A DNA stretch of 64,000 bases from Limnoperna fortunei (GCA_944474755.1 OX104113.1:71231917-71295916); one strand, 5' to 3'. Shown: positions 48,286-57,735, counted from the stretch's first letter. Numbers and translations: made by a program. Notes: generated from the letters alone by a model not told the origin.

Positions 48286-51200
48286 GTTGGATCAAGCCAG
48301 CATAATTTCAGCTATACACAGGACGAGAACATTAACAAACAATAATTTGTCTGCCACTGTTTAAGTATGGGGTATGGGTGGAGCGAAAAATTGTAGCAGC
48401 TATAAAGAGCCTTCTCTTATCGAAATCTACAAAAGGGATCTTTATTGTGCAAGGAGCGTGGCACTCTCCAAACATGTTACCCTATGTGGTCCGCAGTCAA
48501 GCTTTCTGTATTATGATCCGACAACCCCCTAATGAGAAGTCACAACCTGTCGGCCACCTGAGGACAAGCTAGGCAGCTCTTTAAGTCAAGCACTGTAAGC
48601 ATTAAACATTATGGTTCCAGCCTTAAGCAGGAACTGATAATGCTTGTTACATGTAAATAAAGGTTGGACGGAAAGCAGTAAAGCTTGCTTACATAACCTG
48701 GCAGGCACTCAATCATTAAAACTAGAGGCTCCCAGGAGCCTGTAATCGCTCACCTGGAATCCAAATGACTATATTAAAATTTTTGAAATTAACAGTTTCA
48801 GTCTAGTTGTTACAGCTTTTAAGTTACTGTGCAAAAACTAAACATTTCTTCAAAAAATTTGTTAAATACAATAACTCCTATAAGGTGCCATCGACAATTT
48901 CTGAAAATTAAATGGTTTTTAGGCATTGTCCTTTAGGGTACTTTAGAAATTTACAGTTTTACTCTACTAATAGGTGTGTGATAGACTAATTTATAATTAA
49001 AAAACTGTTCATATGTCCAAATTCATAATGAAAGGGCAATAACTCCTATAAAGAGTCATCTTGCAATTTTTGGACTTAGCAATCATTTGTAGGGCTTCTA
49101 TTGCTGATCATTTGTGCAATTTACAGTTTTAATCTAGCTACTATAGTTTTCAAGTTACAGGACAAAAATGGAAAATTTCATAACAAAATTGTCATTTAAG
49201 GGCAATAACCCCTATAAGGAGTCGTCTGACAATTTCAGACCAATTAAATGAATTGTAGGGCTTTTTTTGCTGATCATTTTTGCAATTTATTATTTCACTC
49301 TAGCTGTTATGGTTTTTAAGTTACAGGACAAAAACGGAAAATTTCGTAAAAAATTGCAATTTAAGGGCAATAACTCCTATAAGGAGTCATCTGACAATTT
49401 CAGACTTAAAAGTAATTTGTAGGGCTTTTATTGTTGATCATTTTTGCTATTTACAGTTTTACTCTAGCTGTTATAGTTTTAAAGTTACAGGACAAAAACG
49501 GAAAATTTCATAAAAAATTACCATTTAAGGGCAATAACTCCTATAAGGAGTCATCTGACAATTTCAGACTTAAAAGTAATTTGTAGGGCTTTTATTGCTG
49601 ATCATTTTTGCTATTAACAGTTTCACTCTAGCTGTTACAGTTTTTAAGTTACAGGACAAAAACGGAAAATTTCATAAAAAATTACCATTTAAGGGCAATA
49701 ACTCCTATAAGGAGTCATCTGACAATTTCAGACTTAAAACAAAATTTGTAAGGCTTGTATTGCTGATCAGTTTTGCTATTAACAGTTTCACTCTAGCTGT
49801 TACAGTTTTTAAGTTACAGGACAAAAACTGAAAATTTCATAAAAAATTGTCATTTATGGGCAATAACTTATTTAAGGAGTTGTCCGACAATTTCAGACCA
49901 ATCAAGTGAATTGTAGGGTCTTTATTGCTGATCATTTGTGCAATTTACAGTTTCAATCTAGCTGCTATAGTTTTCAAGTTACAGGACAAACGGAAAATTT
50001 CATAAAAAATTGCCATTTAAGGGCAATAACTCCTATAAGGAGTCATCTGACAATTTCAGACTAATACAGTGAATTGTAGGGCTTGTATTGTTGATCATTT
50101 TTGCTATTTACAGTTTTACTCTAGCTGTTATAGTTTTAAAGTTACAGGACAAAAACGGAAAATTTCATAAAAAAATTACCATTTAAGGGCAATAACTCAT
50201 ATAAGGAGTCATCTGACAATTTCAGACCAATCAAGTGAATTGTAGGGTCTTTATTGCTGATCATTTGTGCAATTTACAGTTTCAACCTAGCTGCTATAGT
50301 TTTCAAGTTACAGGACAAAAACGGAAAATTTCATAAAAAAATTGCCATTTAAGGGCAATAACTCCTATAAAGAGTCATCTGACAATTTCAGACTAATACA
50401 GTGAATTGTAGGGTCTTTATTGCTGATCATTTGTGCAATTTACAGTTTCAATCTAGCTGCTATAGTTTTTAAGTTACAGGACAAAAACGGAAAATTTCAT
50501 AAAAAATTGCCATTTAAGGGCAATAACTCCTATAAGGAGTCATCTGACAATTTCAGACTAATTCAGTGAATTGTAGGGCTTGTATTGTTGATCATTTTTG
50601 CTTTTTACAGTTTTACTCTAGCTGTTATAGTTTTAAAGTTACAGGACAAAAACGGAAAATTTCATAAAAAATTACCATTTAAGGGCAATAACTCATATAA
50701 GGAGTCATTTGACAATTTCAGACCAATCAAGTGAATTGTAGGGCTTTTATTGCTGATCATTTTTGCCATTTACAGTTTCACTCTACCTCGTATATTTTTC
50801 AGGTTATATTGTAAATACCAAAAATTTGGTCAAAAATCGTCAAAAAAGGGCAATAACTCCTACAAGAATCCAATACACAACTTCGCACTAATAGCAACTA
50901 TTGTAGACCTTAATGTGCTGATCAATTTGAAGTAACGGTTTTCTCTATAGCTATTATAGTTTTTTAGATAATGATCAAAAACCTGTGTTGACCCCCATGT
51001 TCTATTTTTAGTAACAGCGGCCATATTTGTCTGTTGATCAACACCCTGGGTACAAACTTGAAACTAGGAACCCTAAGGATGATTGTGGCCAAGTTTGAAA
51101 AAAATTGGCCCAGTGGTTTCAGAGGAGAAGATTTTTGAAAAAGTTTACGACGGACGACGGACGACAGACGACGGACGCCAAGTGATAGCAATAGCTCACA

Positions 51201-53684
51201 TGGACCTTCTGTCCAGGTGAGCTAATAAAAATGACTTTTTCCCAAAAGTCTAAAAGAGATTAACTTAATTGTGGTAATGATCATTCCATTAAACTTTTCT
51301 ATAAATGGAAGAAAAAAACGGTTTAAAACAGGGGGATTGTGTCCTACATACAGAGGAGATTCTAGTACAATAGTTACTTACTTGGTACTGTTGACTGTAC
51401 TCCAGCCATCCTTGCCATAACTTTAGGTTCAAACTCAGCCACATCTCTATTACAGGCTGCTTCCAGTTCTTTTTTGTCTGTCTCTGTAAAATACACATGT
51501 ACAATGTATATAAAGTACTTATCAAGAGTTGTGTGCCCTTAGATAATTGTATGGTTTAAACAAGAAGTTTTAAATCATATTCTTCAAAATTGAATCACTT
51601 CTAAAACAAGAAAATATGTCTGGGCAACACTGACATCTTTTTCCCAAGTATGAAATATTTGTCACAGCCCTACAAATTTTTTCCAGCGAAGAGATCTCAT
51701 CATGTTGTAACTATGCATGTGTACAAAGGGTCATGACGGTGTTATATGAGAAAATTTTTTAACTTAAAAAAAAGCTTTCTATGCAAAGGTAAACCTAAAG
51801 CAAACCAACCCTTTTTTTAAAGTTAACTCAAGATTGAAGTATGGGGTGCAGACCTACACCATTTGCCAGTAAATAAGGAGATGTTATTTTGTAGTTGCAA
51901 AGGTAAACCACAGTTGGGACGGAGTGAGGGACAAATAGAGTGAATTGTTTTCAGACATTATCAAACATTTTGATGTAGTCTGCAGATTTGTAGTTTGAAA
52001 TGAAACAATCTCCAGTGCAGATTTCATATTGTTCTAGTAACTATAGGTTAATATGGGCTAAATGTTACAAAATATTAGAAGAATTAGCATGTATAAATTC
52101 AAAAGACGTTTGTATTATAAAGTTGAGAGAACAAAATTTTTTGTTTGCATTAAGATGCCAAATGTTTCATTTTTAGACATGATATACAAGAAACAAGAAA
52201 CTTAAATAATAAAGTTTACATTCAAATTATAAAATATAAAACCAATAACATATAATAAACTTAATGTCTGGTACATATGTGTTATACCTGCTGCCTTGAT
52301 GGCATGTTTCCGTTCTACATACTGAAAATAAAATGAAACTTTTATTAAGTGAACTCATTAATGAAGAAGTTGTTTATCAGTAGTCAATTCATTTATCAAA
52401 CAGAACAATGCAAGCCTTATAAAAGAAAGTCAATGGTAAATACACAAATTTAAAGGAAATGAAACAATTAAAATTCTGATAGAACTAACATTATTTTGAC
52501 AAATGTACCAGTATATTTTTTTCCTCATCAAATTTTAATTTCTTTTAAATAATTTATAGCCGAGCAACATTGTCCATATTGTATAACCAACTTTCTATTT
52601 AGCCATGCCCCTGTGTGTGACCGAATGATGACATTCAGCATACATGTAATCTTCCGCAAACAACAAGTGACAGCAAATTACTTGTTAAATATTGTTCTTC
52701 TTATTTCTTTTTATAATATTGAATTTAAAATATAAGGATTATTTCCAATTGTTGGTTAGATTATTGGTTAAAGATGACTTTGGATCTGTTTACGCTGGTC
52801 ATAAACCGACCCCAATTTGTCTATATCCAATAATCTAACCAACAATTGCAAACAATCCTAACATAAACAATTTCTAATAAAATGTAATCTGTTGATCTCT
52901 GTAAAACCTATAAAGAAAACAACTACAAATCTTATTTTAAAAATATTTTTTTAACTTGAACTGTTTACATAATTTTTACTACATGTCATTATTATTGAAC
53001 CAATAAAGATATTATTTACTTTCTTCTGGTATATTAAAATAACTACAGTTTTTTTTTGTAATCAATAAACAATACTGTGTGTAATGTACATAGTATATGT
53101 GTATATATGTGTAGTTACATGAACTTTTAATGCCTTTTCTCTCTAATTGACAAATGCCAATAAAATACGTCAAATGTAAGGAAATGATAAGAACTAACCA
53201 GTGCCATCATTTTGTCGAGGTAATATCCATCATCAGCACAGCAGATGTCCTTCCCATTTTCATGTCTCTTAGCAAAGTACTTGAAGTTGATTGGATCGTC
53301 GTCTGGATGTAAGGATATTTCTTCACATGGCAAGCAGAACGTTCTAGAAGGATTGATGATCACTCTCTGTGACTTGTCTTTGACAAAGAATGCAATGATG
53401 AAAATTAATATGGCCAACAAGAAAACATTTAAGATGCCAAGTAAAATTGTCAAAGTGGTTCTTTTCATGTATTTTCTACCAGTAGATCCTTTGTCTTTGT
53501 TTGCTTTAGATCCTTTCTTCTTTGATGGTTTAGGTTCTTCATCCTTGGGTGTACTAGGGTCTTTGATTTCTATTGTTGGATCATCACCTTCACCTTTCCT
53601 CATCAATACTGTTTTTTCTTCAGAAGTTCCTGCCTCATTTGCTGTTGATGTTGATGCCAATGCCACTATTGACTCTGATGCCAT
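38600..53684 (-). CDS. TNF-superfamily ligand, type II membrane protein (4 coding exons, ~342 aa)
   Basis: Joining minus-strand exons 53684-53199, 52321-52288, 51483-51382 and 39006-38600 gives an uninterrupted frame of 342 codons plus stop, with GT-AG introns in phases 0, 1 and 1. The protein has a lysine- and proline-rich cytoplasmic tail (1-75), one membrane segment (about 77-101), a stalk with Cys117, 120, 148, 149 and 184, and a C-terminal TNF homology domain (about 209-342). That domain shows GYYYIYSQV, Cys270/Cys292 (a likely disulfide), SYIGAVFNLEENDRL and the terminal YFGLHII. TNF ligands form trimers that engage TNF receptors to drive apoptosis, NF-kB or immune signalling. The subfamily cannot be assigned by eye. 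No furin-type RxKR site is evident in the stalk. An upstream non-coding exon is likely, because a splice acceptor precedes the start codon. Intron 3 is about 12.4 kb and full of transposons. Confidence 0.88.
39007..40204. other. Intron 3 of the TNF ligand, transposon-poor part
   Basis: AT-rich intron sequence with a homopolymer junction of 13 T followed by 12 G at about 39200-39225 (plus strand). No coding motif. Confidence 0.5.
40215..40385. repeat. Left subrepeat-bearing terminus of the integrase transposon
   Basis: About seven diverged copies of a short word (AAAGTGCGATGG preceded by ACGC or CACGCC), for example CGCTAAAGTGCGATGG, CCAAAGTACGATGG and CGCCAAAGTGCGATGG, with two TGGCGTTTTTAT spacers. 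Confidence 0.85.
40700..40819 (+). promoter_or_regulatory. Possible transposon promoter with CRE-like motifs
   Basis: A CpG-richer stretch inside the element just before the candidate start codon contains ATGACGTTT, GTGACGTTA and AACGTCC. It stands out from AT-rich surroundings. A promoter role is inferred from position and composition only. Confidence 0.3.
40820..40872 (+). pseudogene. Candidate first exon of the integrase transposon
   Basis: ATG at 40820 opens MEETEDGGYLIETKKRKK, acidic then lysine-rich like a nuclear-localisation tail, and runs to a GT at 40873 just before an in-frame stop. The donor is weak (GTTATA). It follows the CpG-rich stretch. The central exons that should carry the first catalytic residues are not visible between here and 41074. 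Confidence 0.3.
41074..41267 (+). pseudogene. Integrase core C-terminal exon (catalytic Glu region)
   Basis: The exon lies between acceptor CCTTTTGTCTCAG and donor CAG/GTAAAT. It encodes GRVERFNRTVVAYFRTKF, DWPSLLGEFYYQYNNW and MTPHQLFFKRPNFS. GxVERFNRT contains the third catalytic acidic residue of DDE integrases, and the W-YNxxxx-MTPxQLF block is typical of retroelement-type integrase cores. The two upstream aspartates are missing from this copy. Confidence 0.75.
41434..41574 (+). pseudogene. Integrase transposon exon, acidic linker
   Basis: 141 nt, phase 0 on both sides, acceptor GTATTTGTTTTAG and donor AGA/GTAGGT. Encodes VPLCNLTREEKVFLNTAHLD and an acidic continuation (VEEEQNDVLETMEV). 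Linker between integrase core and C-terminal domain. It has no stop. Confidence 0.65.
41740..41955. repeat. Two copies of a ~55-bp GC-rich repeat in the transposon intron
   Basis: ATAGGCGTAGCAGCCGATAC (41748) and ATAGGCGTAGCAGCCGGTAT (41898) are each followed by GGCAGGTA.GGCTTC.GC.GTACCAAT. The first also carries the inverted words GGTACGGCATGCCGTACC. Nested short element, inside the large intron before the last exon. Confidence 0.6.
42696..42989 (+). pseudogene. Integrase transposon terminal exon with one in-frame TGA
   Basis: After acceptor TTCATCTATTTACAG the phase-0 frame reads REQWDGTMYPME, a TGA at 42735-42737, then FPPKPSVCTSMKNFNPAVGD, FVDFKPNSAMSEGTNVFLSG and YWRKGVIIDIQ, ending VDSIFCK with TAA. 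GD-FVDFKP...YWRKGVIIDI looks like the small beta-barrel that follows integrase cores. The single stop is the only break seen in the 3' half of the coding region. The downstream duplicated segment starts about 40 bp after its stop. Confidence 0.65.
43060..43465. repeat. ATGCCCCCGC hairpin repeat, copy in segment 1
   Basis: Holds ACACGGATGCCCCCGCTAAA, then GACGGACGGACGGACATGAG and a terminal near-palindrome ATGCCCCCCGACATGTCGTC plus GCGGGGGCAT. I recall this family as common in molluscs. Proline- and cysteine-rich reading frames on its complement are incidental. Confidence 0.6.
43850..44160. repeat. Minisatellite with telomere-like TTAGGG words (72-bp period)
   Basis: The word GGGAGCC recurs at about 43889, 43921, 43975, 44047 and 44119 (last intervals 72 bp). 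Each monomer holds GGTTAGGGTTAGCATTTCAA and TAGGGTTAGGGGTTAGGG. TTAGGG-rich strands can fold as G-quadruplexes. It lies inside the integrase transposon near its right end. Second copy at 47334-47644. Confidence 0.8.
44232..44456. repeat. Right subrepeat-bearing terminus of the integrase transposon
   Basis: About nine degenerate copies of ACCATCGCACTTTAGCGT (for example near 44277, 44306, 44332, 44357, 44379, 44409 and 44434). This is the inverse orientation of the left terminus, ending CACTTTTGAGTCCT. Confidence 0.85.
44768..45085. repeat. GATT-run dispersed repeat, segment copy 1
   Basis: TGATTGATTGATTGATTGAT run, then CAGCATAATTTCAGCTATAC, CAAAAGGGATCTTTATTGTG and CAAGGAGCGAG. Related to the 4015 and 14645 repeats. 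Confidence 0.55.
45233..46514. mobile_element. CTCACCTGG-type element, truncated copy with ~160-bp internal array
   Basis: Starts ACTAGAGGCTCCCAGGAGCC (the GGCTCC..GGAGCC is a hairpin), then TGTAATCGCTCACCTGG. The interior is a direct array of roughly 150-175-bp monomers with GGGCAATAACTCCTATAAGG, CTGACAATTTCAGAC, TTGCTGATCATTT and AAGTTACAGGACAAAAACGG. Six GGGCAATAAC blocks are present before the duplication junction truncates it at 46514. Confidence 0.8.
46515..50003. repeat. Tandem segmental duplication, copy 2
   Basis: Direct near-identical copy of 43031-46514. The junction is GGACAAACGGAAAATTTC followed by GAAAGATGCATAT, whereas the continuing element in copy 2 reads AAAATTTCATAAAAAATTGCC. 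Only TC is shared at the two breakpoints, which suggests end joining or template switching rather than recombination between long repeats. Confidence 0.95.
47716..47940. repeat. Second copy of the integrase transposon right terminus
   Basis: Duplicate of 44232-44456, carried by the segmental duplication, so this locus has one left and two right transposon ends. Confidence 0.9.
48721..51227. mobile_element. Complete 2.5-kb CTCACCTGG/CCAGGTGAG element with ~12 internal repeats
   Basis: Left end ACTAGAGGCTCCCAGGAGCC then TAATCGCTCACCTGGA. The right end GTCCAGGTGAGCTAATAA is its inverted partner. About twelve GGGCAATAAC blocks lie between 49036 and 50850. The last 250 bp contain GACGGACGACGGACGACAG and AGTGATAGCAATAGCTCACA. 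I recall this family as abundant in bivalves. It encodes no protein and lies in intron 3, about 150 bp from exon 3. Confidence 0.8.
51382..51483 (-). CDS. TNF-ligand coding exon 3 (stalk)
   Basis: 102 nt encoding residues 174-207 (from ETDKKELEAACNRDVAEFEP to the final VP), charged and probably helical, with one cysteine (184). Acceptor GTATTTTACAG and strong donor GTAAGTAA. It is in phase with exon 2 (G/AG makes Glu) and exon 4 (A/AT makes Asn). Confidence 0.85.
52288..52321 (-). CDS. TNF-ligand coding exon 2 (34-nt microexon)
   Basis: Encodes YVERKHAIKAA plus the first base of the next codon. It is bounded by acceptor TTTATTTTCAG and donor GTATAA. It is the only segment between exons 1 and 3 that keeps phase 0 in and phase 1 out with consensus borders, and its composition suits a helical stalk. 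Very short exons are easily missed by gene predictors. Confidence 0.75.
52733..52860. mobile_element. 128-bp foldback element in TNF-ligand intron 1
   Basis: The left arm AGGATTATTTCCAATTGTTG plus GTTAGATTATTGG and the right arm CCAATAATCTAACCAACAAT plus TGCAAACAATCCT are inverted copies with few mismatches, with a loop of about 60 bp. It lies between coding exons 1 and 2. Confidence 0.75.
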
Positions 53685-53706
53685 TGTGATTTGCTGACTA
53701 CACACT
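53199..53706 (-). CDS. TNF-ligand coding exon 1: cytoplasmic tail, membrane anchor, stalk
   Basis: Encodes residues 1-162. I start at the ATG at 53684 (MASESIVALA). An in-frame upstream ATG at 53753 is rejected because a pyrimidine-rich tract ending TTTTATAG just before 53706 looks like a splice acceptor, so 53685-53706 is 5' UTR and the sequence above is intron. The membrane segment TILLGILNVFLLAILIFIIA is preceded by basic KYMKR, consistent with type II orientation. The stalk holds a CLPC and an ICC motif. The donor is CTG/GTTAGT at 53198. Confidence 0.85.
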
Positions 53707-54192
53707 CTATAAAACAACAAAACTAGAAATTCAAACAGAATGCAACTTATCACTTACATGCATAATGCATGTACTAGTATGTAAACTGATCAAATACAAA
53801 GTGTCAGAAAAAAATGCTTTACTTTAAATGATATCTACATTAAATGTTCCCAGAAGAACACAACATCACAAAGTTTCATGCTAGAATGATAACTTCTTTA
53901 ATTTACTACATGGAGAGTAGGAAAATTGTATAGGACATATATGACAGACCAATTGATAACTAGTAGATGACTTACTACCTTAACCACTTGGCCACCAAGG
54001 TCATGGTGATTGTAACGGAAGAAGTCTTTTTAGATACTAATAATGTCATTATATTCCCAAACTATTTACTAGTACATGTAATGCAACAATCATAATCACT
54101 GCAATTTACATGCAAGATACACACTTAAATTTCTTTTTTTTAAAATGCATGCATATGTCATGAGTAAACAAACAGTGCAACAGAAAAGGTCT

Positions 54193-55335
54193 ATTATAAT
54201 AATAATAATAATAATAAATGTTTTATTTAAAGAGGGTAACTGAACTCAGTTAGTTAAAAACTAATCTTCCCTGAGGCCCTCATACATGTCATAAAGTTCA
54301 TCATACAAAGTTACATGAACACAAGACATCACATAATACATGTATTACACAATTACAAAAAAAAAAGAAAAGGAAAAAAATAAAAAATGAAAGTTCACAA
54401 TACATTTAAAATAATGAAGCAAACAAACACATATCATCAAAAAAAGAACAAGAAACATTAAACATGTGAATGTTATGGTCGATATTGTATACAAAATATA
54501 ACATTATAAATTGTCTAAATTATCTCTTGACTTTGTGTATTCAATAAAAATGATTTCAATTTAATCTTAAAAGTATCTAGAGATTTACACATGTACAGGA
54601 ACGTACACTGATTGGAAGTCTATTCCAGAGAAAAGGTCCAGAATAGAAAAAGGATTGTTTAAATAGCTCTGTTTTTGGTTTTGGAATTCACACAAATCTC
54701 CATTTGTTGCATTTCGTAATTGATAAGGATTTTCATTGGAGATGTAATTTATCTTTCTTGTAAGATATTGTGGGTCTTCATTATTAATGCATTTATGAAC
54801 TAAAATACATTTATGATACAGAATTCTATTTTCAACTGTCAAAAATTCTAATTCTTTGAAAAGAGGACCAGATGGGGCTAAAAAGTCAGCATCTAAAATA
54901 AGTCTGACAACTCTTTTTGGAGTTTTGCAATACGATTCAAGTTTACTGCACTACAATTTCCCCAAACAGTGATACAATAGTCAATTAAAGGCAAAATATA
55001 ACCATTATAAAACAGTTTCATAGAATCAAGAGTTAGATACCTTTTAATCTTTGACAACAAATAGATTCGACTTGAAATTTTTTAACATACAATGTCAACT
55101 TGTTCAGTGTAGATTAGAGCAATTTTAATTCCTAAAAATTTTTCACACTTTGAAATCTCCAATGGTATTGCTTTTAGACAGAGATTGAAATTTTTATTTT
55201 GTGTTTTTATTGTTAATTTATATTGGACCAGAACTTTTGATATACATGTACTAGTATTGAGAACAGTTACAATGGTTTTTTTATTGTAACATGAATATGT
55301 ATGCTCTAAACTAAAACAGTTGGATAACATTGCAT
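54193..55335 (-). pseudogene. LINE 3' fragment (RT thumb/C-terminus) with (ATT)n tail
   Basis: Minus-strand translation gives SKCEKFLGIKI, AVNLNRIAKLQKRVVRLILD, LAPSGPLFKELEFLTVENR, ILYHKCILVHKCINNEDPQY and, after a frame change near 54640, TFKIKLKSFLLNTQS. LxKxQKRxVRxIL...L.F.LxxLxxxxxR is the C-terminal signature of jockey/RTE-like LINEs. Frameshifts kill it. The 3' end on this strand runs into AATAAAACATTTATTATT, so the (AAT)n microsatellite at 54201-54221 is probably the LINE tail. It lies upstream of the first coding exon, probably in a 5' intron. Confidence 0.75.
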
Positions 55336-55668
55336 GTGGTTGTTAAAGTCAAGAGAAAAGCAAACAGGCATAACCACTGAACCAACTACAATTAGAACCA
55401 ATATTTCATAGAACTGCTATGGGACAATTTTAATTATATAAATTTGTAGTTTGTTTTCCCCAATGAAATTAAAACACGATCTTCAAATATCAGCTTTTTA
55501 TTTGATTAATCTTATTCATATACTAGTATCAGTTAGTTACACCTAAAGAAGTACTGTCATCCTTGTTTATTGTCAATTATCAATGGGTGGGATCTACAGG
55601 TTTATTCATGTTACAAGTAATGTAGCACCCCTTCCTCATTAAATGAATACACTTGTTCATGCTTTGTG

Positions 55669-55860
55669 TTATAAAAGTATTTGTTCAACTTGGAAGAGTG
55701 CTATTGATATACTTAGTACACGAGCCAGTGCTCTATCCTCAATTTCAGATGTTTTTGGTGATCGACCTGACCTAGGACGTTCCTGGATAGTTCCATCATC
55801 TTGATGACGTTTCAGTAGCCGGGATACAATGCAAAAGTTAATGCCAAAGGAGATGAACAC
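55669..55860 (-). pseudogene. Tc1/mariner-like transposase N-terminal fragment
   Basis: The frame reads FGINFCIVSRLLKRHQDDGT, IQERPRSGRSPKTSEIEDRA and LARVLSIS. This follows the Tc1 pattern: helix-turn-helix ending VSRLLKRHxxTG, then the RPRSGRPRxTxxxDR hinge. The catalytic DDE domain is absent. Short, isolated and without inverted repeats nearby, so a relic. Confidence 0.75.
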
Positions 55861-56800
55861 TAAATCGTTAACGAAAACAAAGCTTTTAGGCGTGCTTGAC
55901 TACCAAATTACAAACTGGTTTTGCTATTTAAAGATTTACCTTAGGAGTTCATAAAAGTAACTTTCCCGTGCTTGTATGATGGCTTTAGTACATAAATAAC
56001 ACAAAGTTAATATTCATTCAGATTTGTTAAATTAAAAAAAAAAAATTTTAGGTGTTGCTTAACTTATAGCAAGGTGTATATATATATATTTGGGTAAGTT
56101 TTGGTAAAGTCATACATGTCAAATGTATGCATTGATTGTCTCTTAAGTTAGGTTTTATATAATGTAAATGCTTCTGCTTGTTTTTTTTAAACTGTTTGCT
56201 CAAAATTGCTCTGTATTTCACTTTTAATTGTGTGCTTATTTATGCTTTTATCTTGTACTTATCTAGGTTTGTATGTTATCTGAATGTATTATGTACTGAT
56301 TTTTTATGCAGAATATAAGTCTTAATAAAGCCCATCATATGTACCTATTTTGGGAAGTAACAATTTTTTACAATGTAAAGAAAAAAAAGTGCTACCAATA
56401 TTATAGTATTTTGAACCAGGAAACTAACTATACAAATAAAAATAATTAATTTAAATCTTACAAAGATGTATAACCTCTCCTATGTGAACATTCCAAAATA
56501 TATAAACAAATTATATTTACTATTTCTGCTCAAGGAAACAAGCAAGACGTTGACGAACGATAAAAGGCAGCGAGATACATGTAATACAAATCTAAATACT
56601 ATCATATTATTACATTTTTGCTTTCAGGACACCTCGGCCATAGTATGAATCGGCTATGGACACTTCGTCCATAGACACCTCGACCCTAGTACAGATCGGC
56701 CATACTTTAATAGGACATATCAGCCATGGATTGAATATATATATTTTTAAAATAAAATTATTTAAAAGAAAACAAAGCTTGAATGAAATAAATGATATTA
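55861..56800. other. Non-genic AT-rich spacer
   Basis: No coding motif. A local cluster of 'ACCTCGGCCATAGTA / ACACTTCGTCCATAGACACC / TCGACCCTAGTACAGATCGG' words at 56630-56710 suggests a short degenerate repeat. Confidence 0.4.
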
Positions 56801-56805
56801 CCAAT

Positions 56806-57046
56806 GAAAACTTTAGTAATCCTAGAGACAGTCAACTTGCAGCTCAACCTCGTCTACGAGCAGCAACTTACCCGATACCAGACCATCATTTACCGCTTCC
56901 TGCATGGTCACCTCACCGAGTACTGGGACAATTAAGCTACAGGAGAAAAAGATGTCCACCTCTAACTTCCTGAGAGCAGTCGGCCATCTATTCCATCCGC
57001 AGAAGACCCCCCAGACTCGGATGCAGAATCAGACAGTGAATAAAAG
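56806..57046 (+). pseudogene. Unrecognised coding remnant with two in-frame stops
   Basis: The frame from 56806 reads LVILETVNLQLNLVYEQQLT, RYQTIIYRFLHGHLTEYWDN, stop, ATGEKDVHL, stop, LPESSRPSIPSAEDPPDSDA, ESDSE and TAA at 57044. Amphipathic heptad-like spacing and an acidic Ser/Asp tail look like real protein rather than chance, and base composition here is less AT-rich than the flanks. An overlapping frame in the same stretch (56656-56973) is open but low in complexity. I do not recognise the family; it could be a relic exon of a transposon or a host retrocopy. Confidence 0.3.
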
Positions 57047-57410
57047 TTAATCCAAGATTCATTGACATTTTGATTAATTATAGTATCATGTACAAAATAG
57101 TGCTCTGTTATATCTCCTTATTTGTTATCGCTTATGAAACAATAAAACAATAAAGCCTTATTAAAATGGTATTTACTTTTGATTATTTTACCACACAAAA
57201 ACGAATCATCCTTGAAACATATAAACTAAAATAGTTCATTTTAATCCCTGTACTTACTGAATAAATCAACAATATACCAACATAAATAGTATGGCCGAAA
57301 TGTCTGGGGCTGATGTCTACTGTAGATGAATTACTATGGACGAAAAAAAGTATGGCCAAAACATCCAAATACCTATATTTTTTATACCATATGTATTATA
57401 AGCCCTACTT

Positions 57411-57735
57411 TTGATATTTGACCAAGAGTCACAGGTTCCAGTGCCAATATCAACCAAGGGCTTATATCTAAAGTATTTTAAAATTCTGATTAATTCTGAT
57501 TTTGCAGATCATCTGCTTTCATGTAATTTTAGACACCAGAATACAGCAAACATACCAATAGTCAGAACAACAAGGTATGGTTTAAACTCATTTAAATATT
57601 TTGCAGCTAAAACATGGAATGACTTAAAATTGCCTTTCTCAATTCAAAAATTTTATAAATTCTTGGAATGGCAAGTCATGTCACTGTTCTGCATGCTGCT
57701 CATAAATGCTTTGTTACAAATATTATCATAGCTTA
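57411..57735 (+). pseudogene. LINE C-terminal fragment
   Basis: The frame gives SDFADHLLSCNFRHQNTANI, PIVRTTRYGLNSFKYFAAKT and WNDLKLPFS. RTTxYGLNSFKYxAAKxWNDLP is the conserved C-terminal motif of many jockey/RTE-type LINEs. No upstream RT motifs, so 5'-truncated. The 3' sequence seems to continue to about 59600 (TTTAAATAAAACTTTTGTAT), interrupted by the 58297-59455 element. Confidence 0.65.

Noticed and set aside
53245..53697. 150-codon plus-strand open frame opposite TNF-ligand exon 1
   Set aside because: It is the antisense shadow of a well-supported exon. The minus-strand frame has a membrane segment, correct splice borders and continuation into a TNF domain.
53685..53753. Upstream in-frame ATG at 53753 as the TNF-ligand start
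   Set aside because: A pyrimidine-rich tract ending in TTTTATAG sits between it and the ATG at 53684, so this part is better explained as intron before a splice acceptor.
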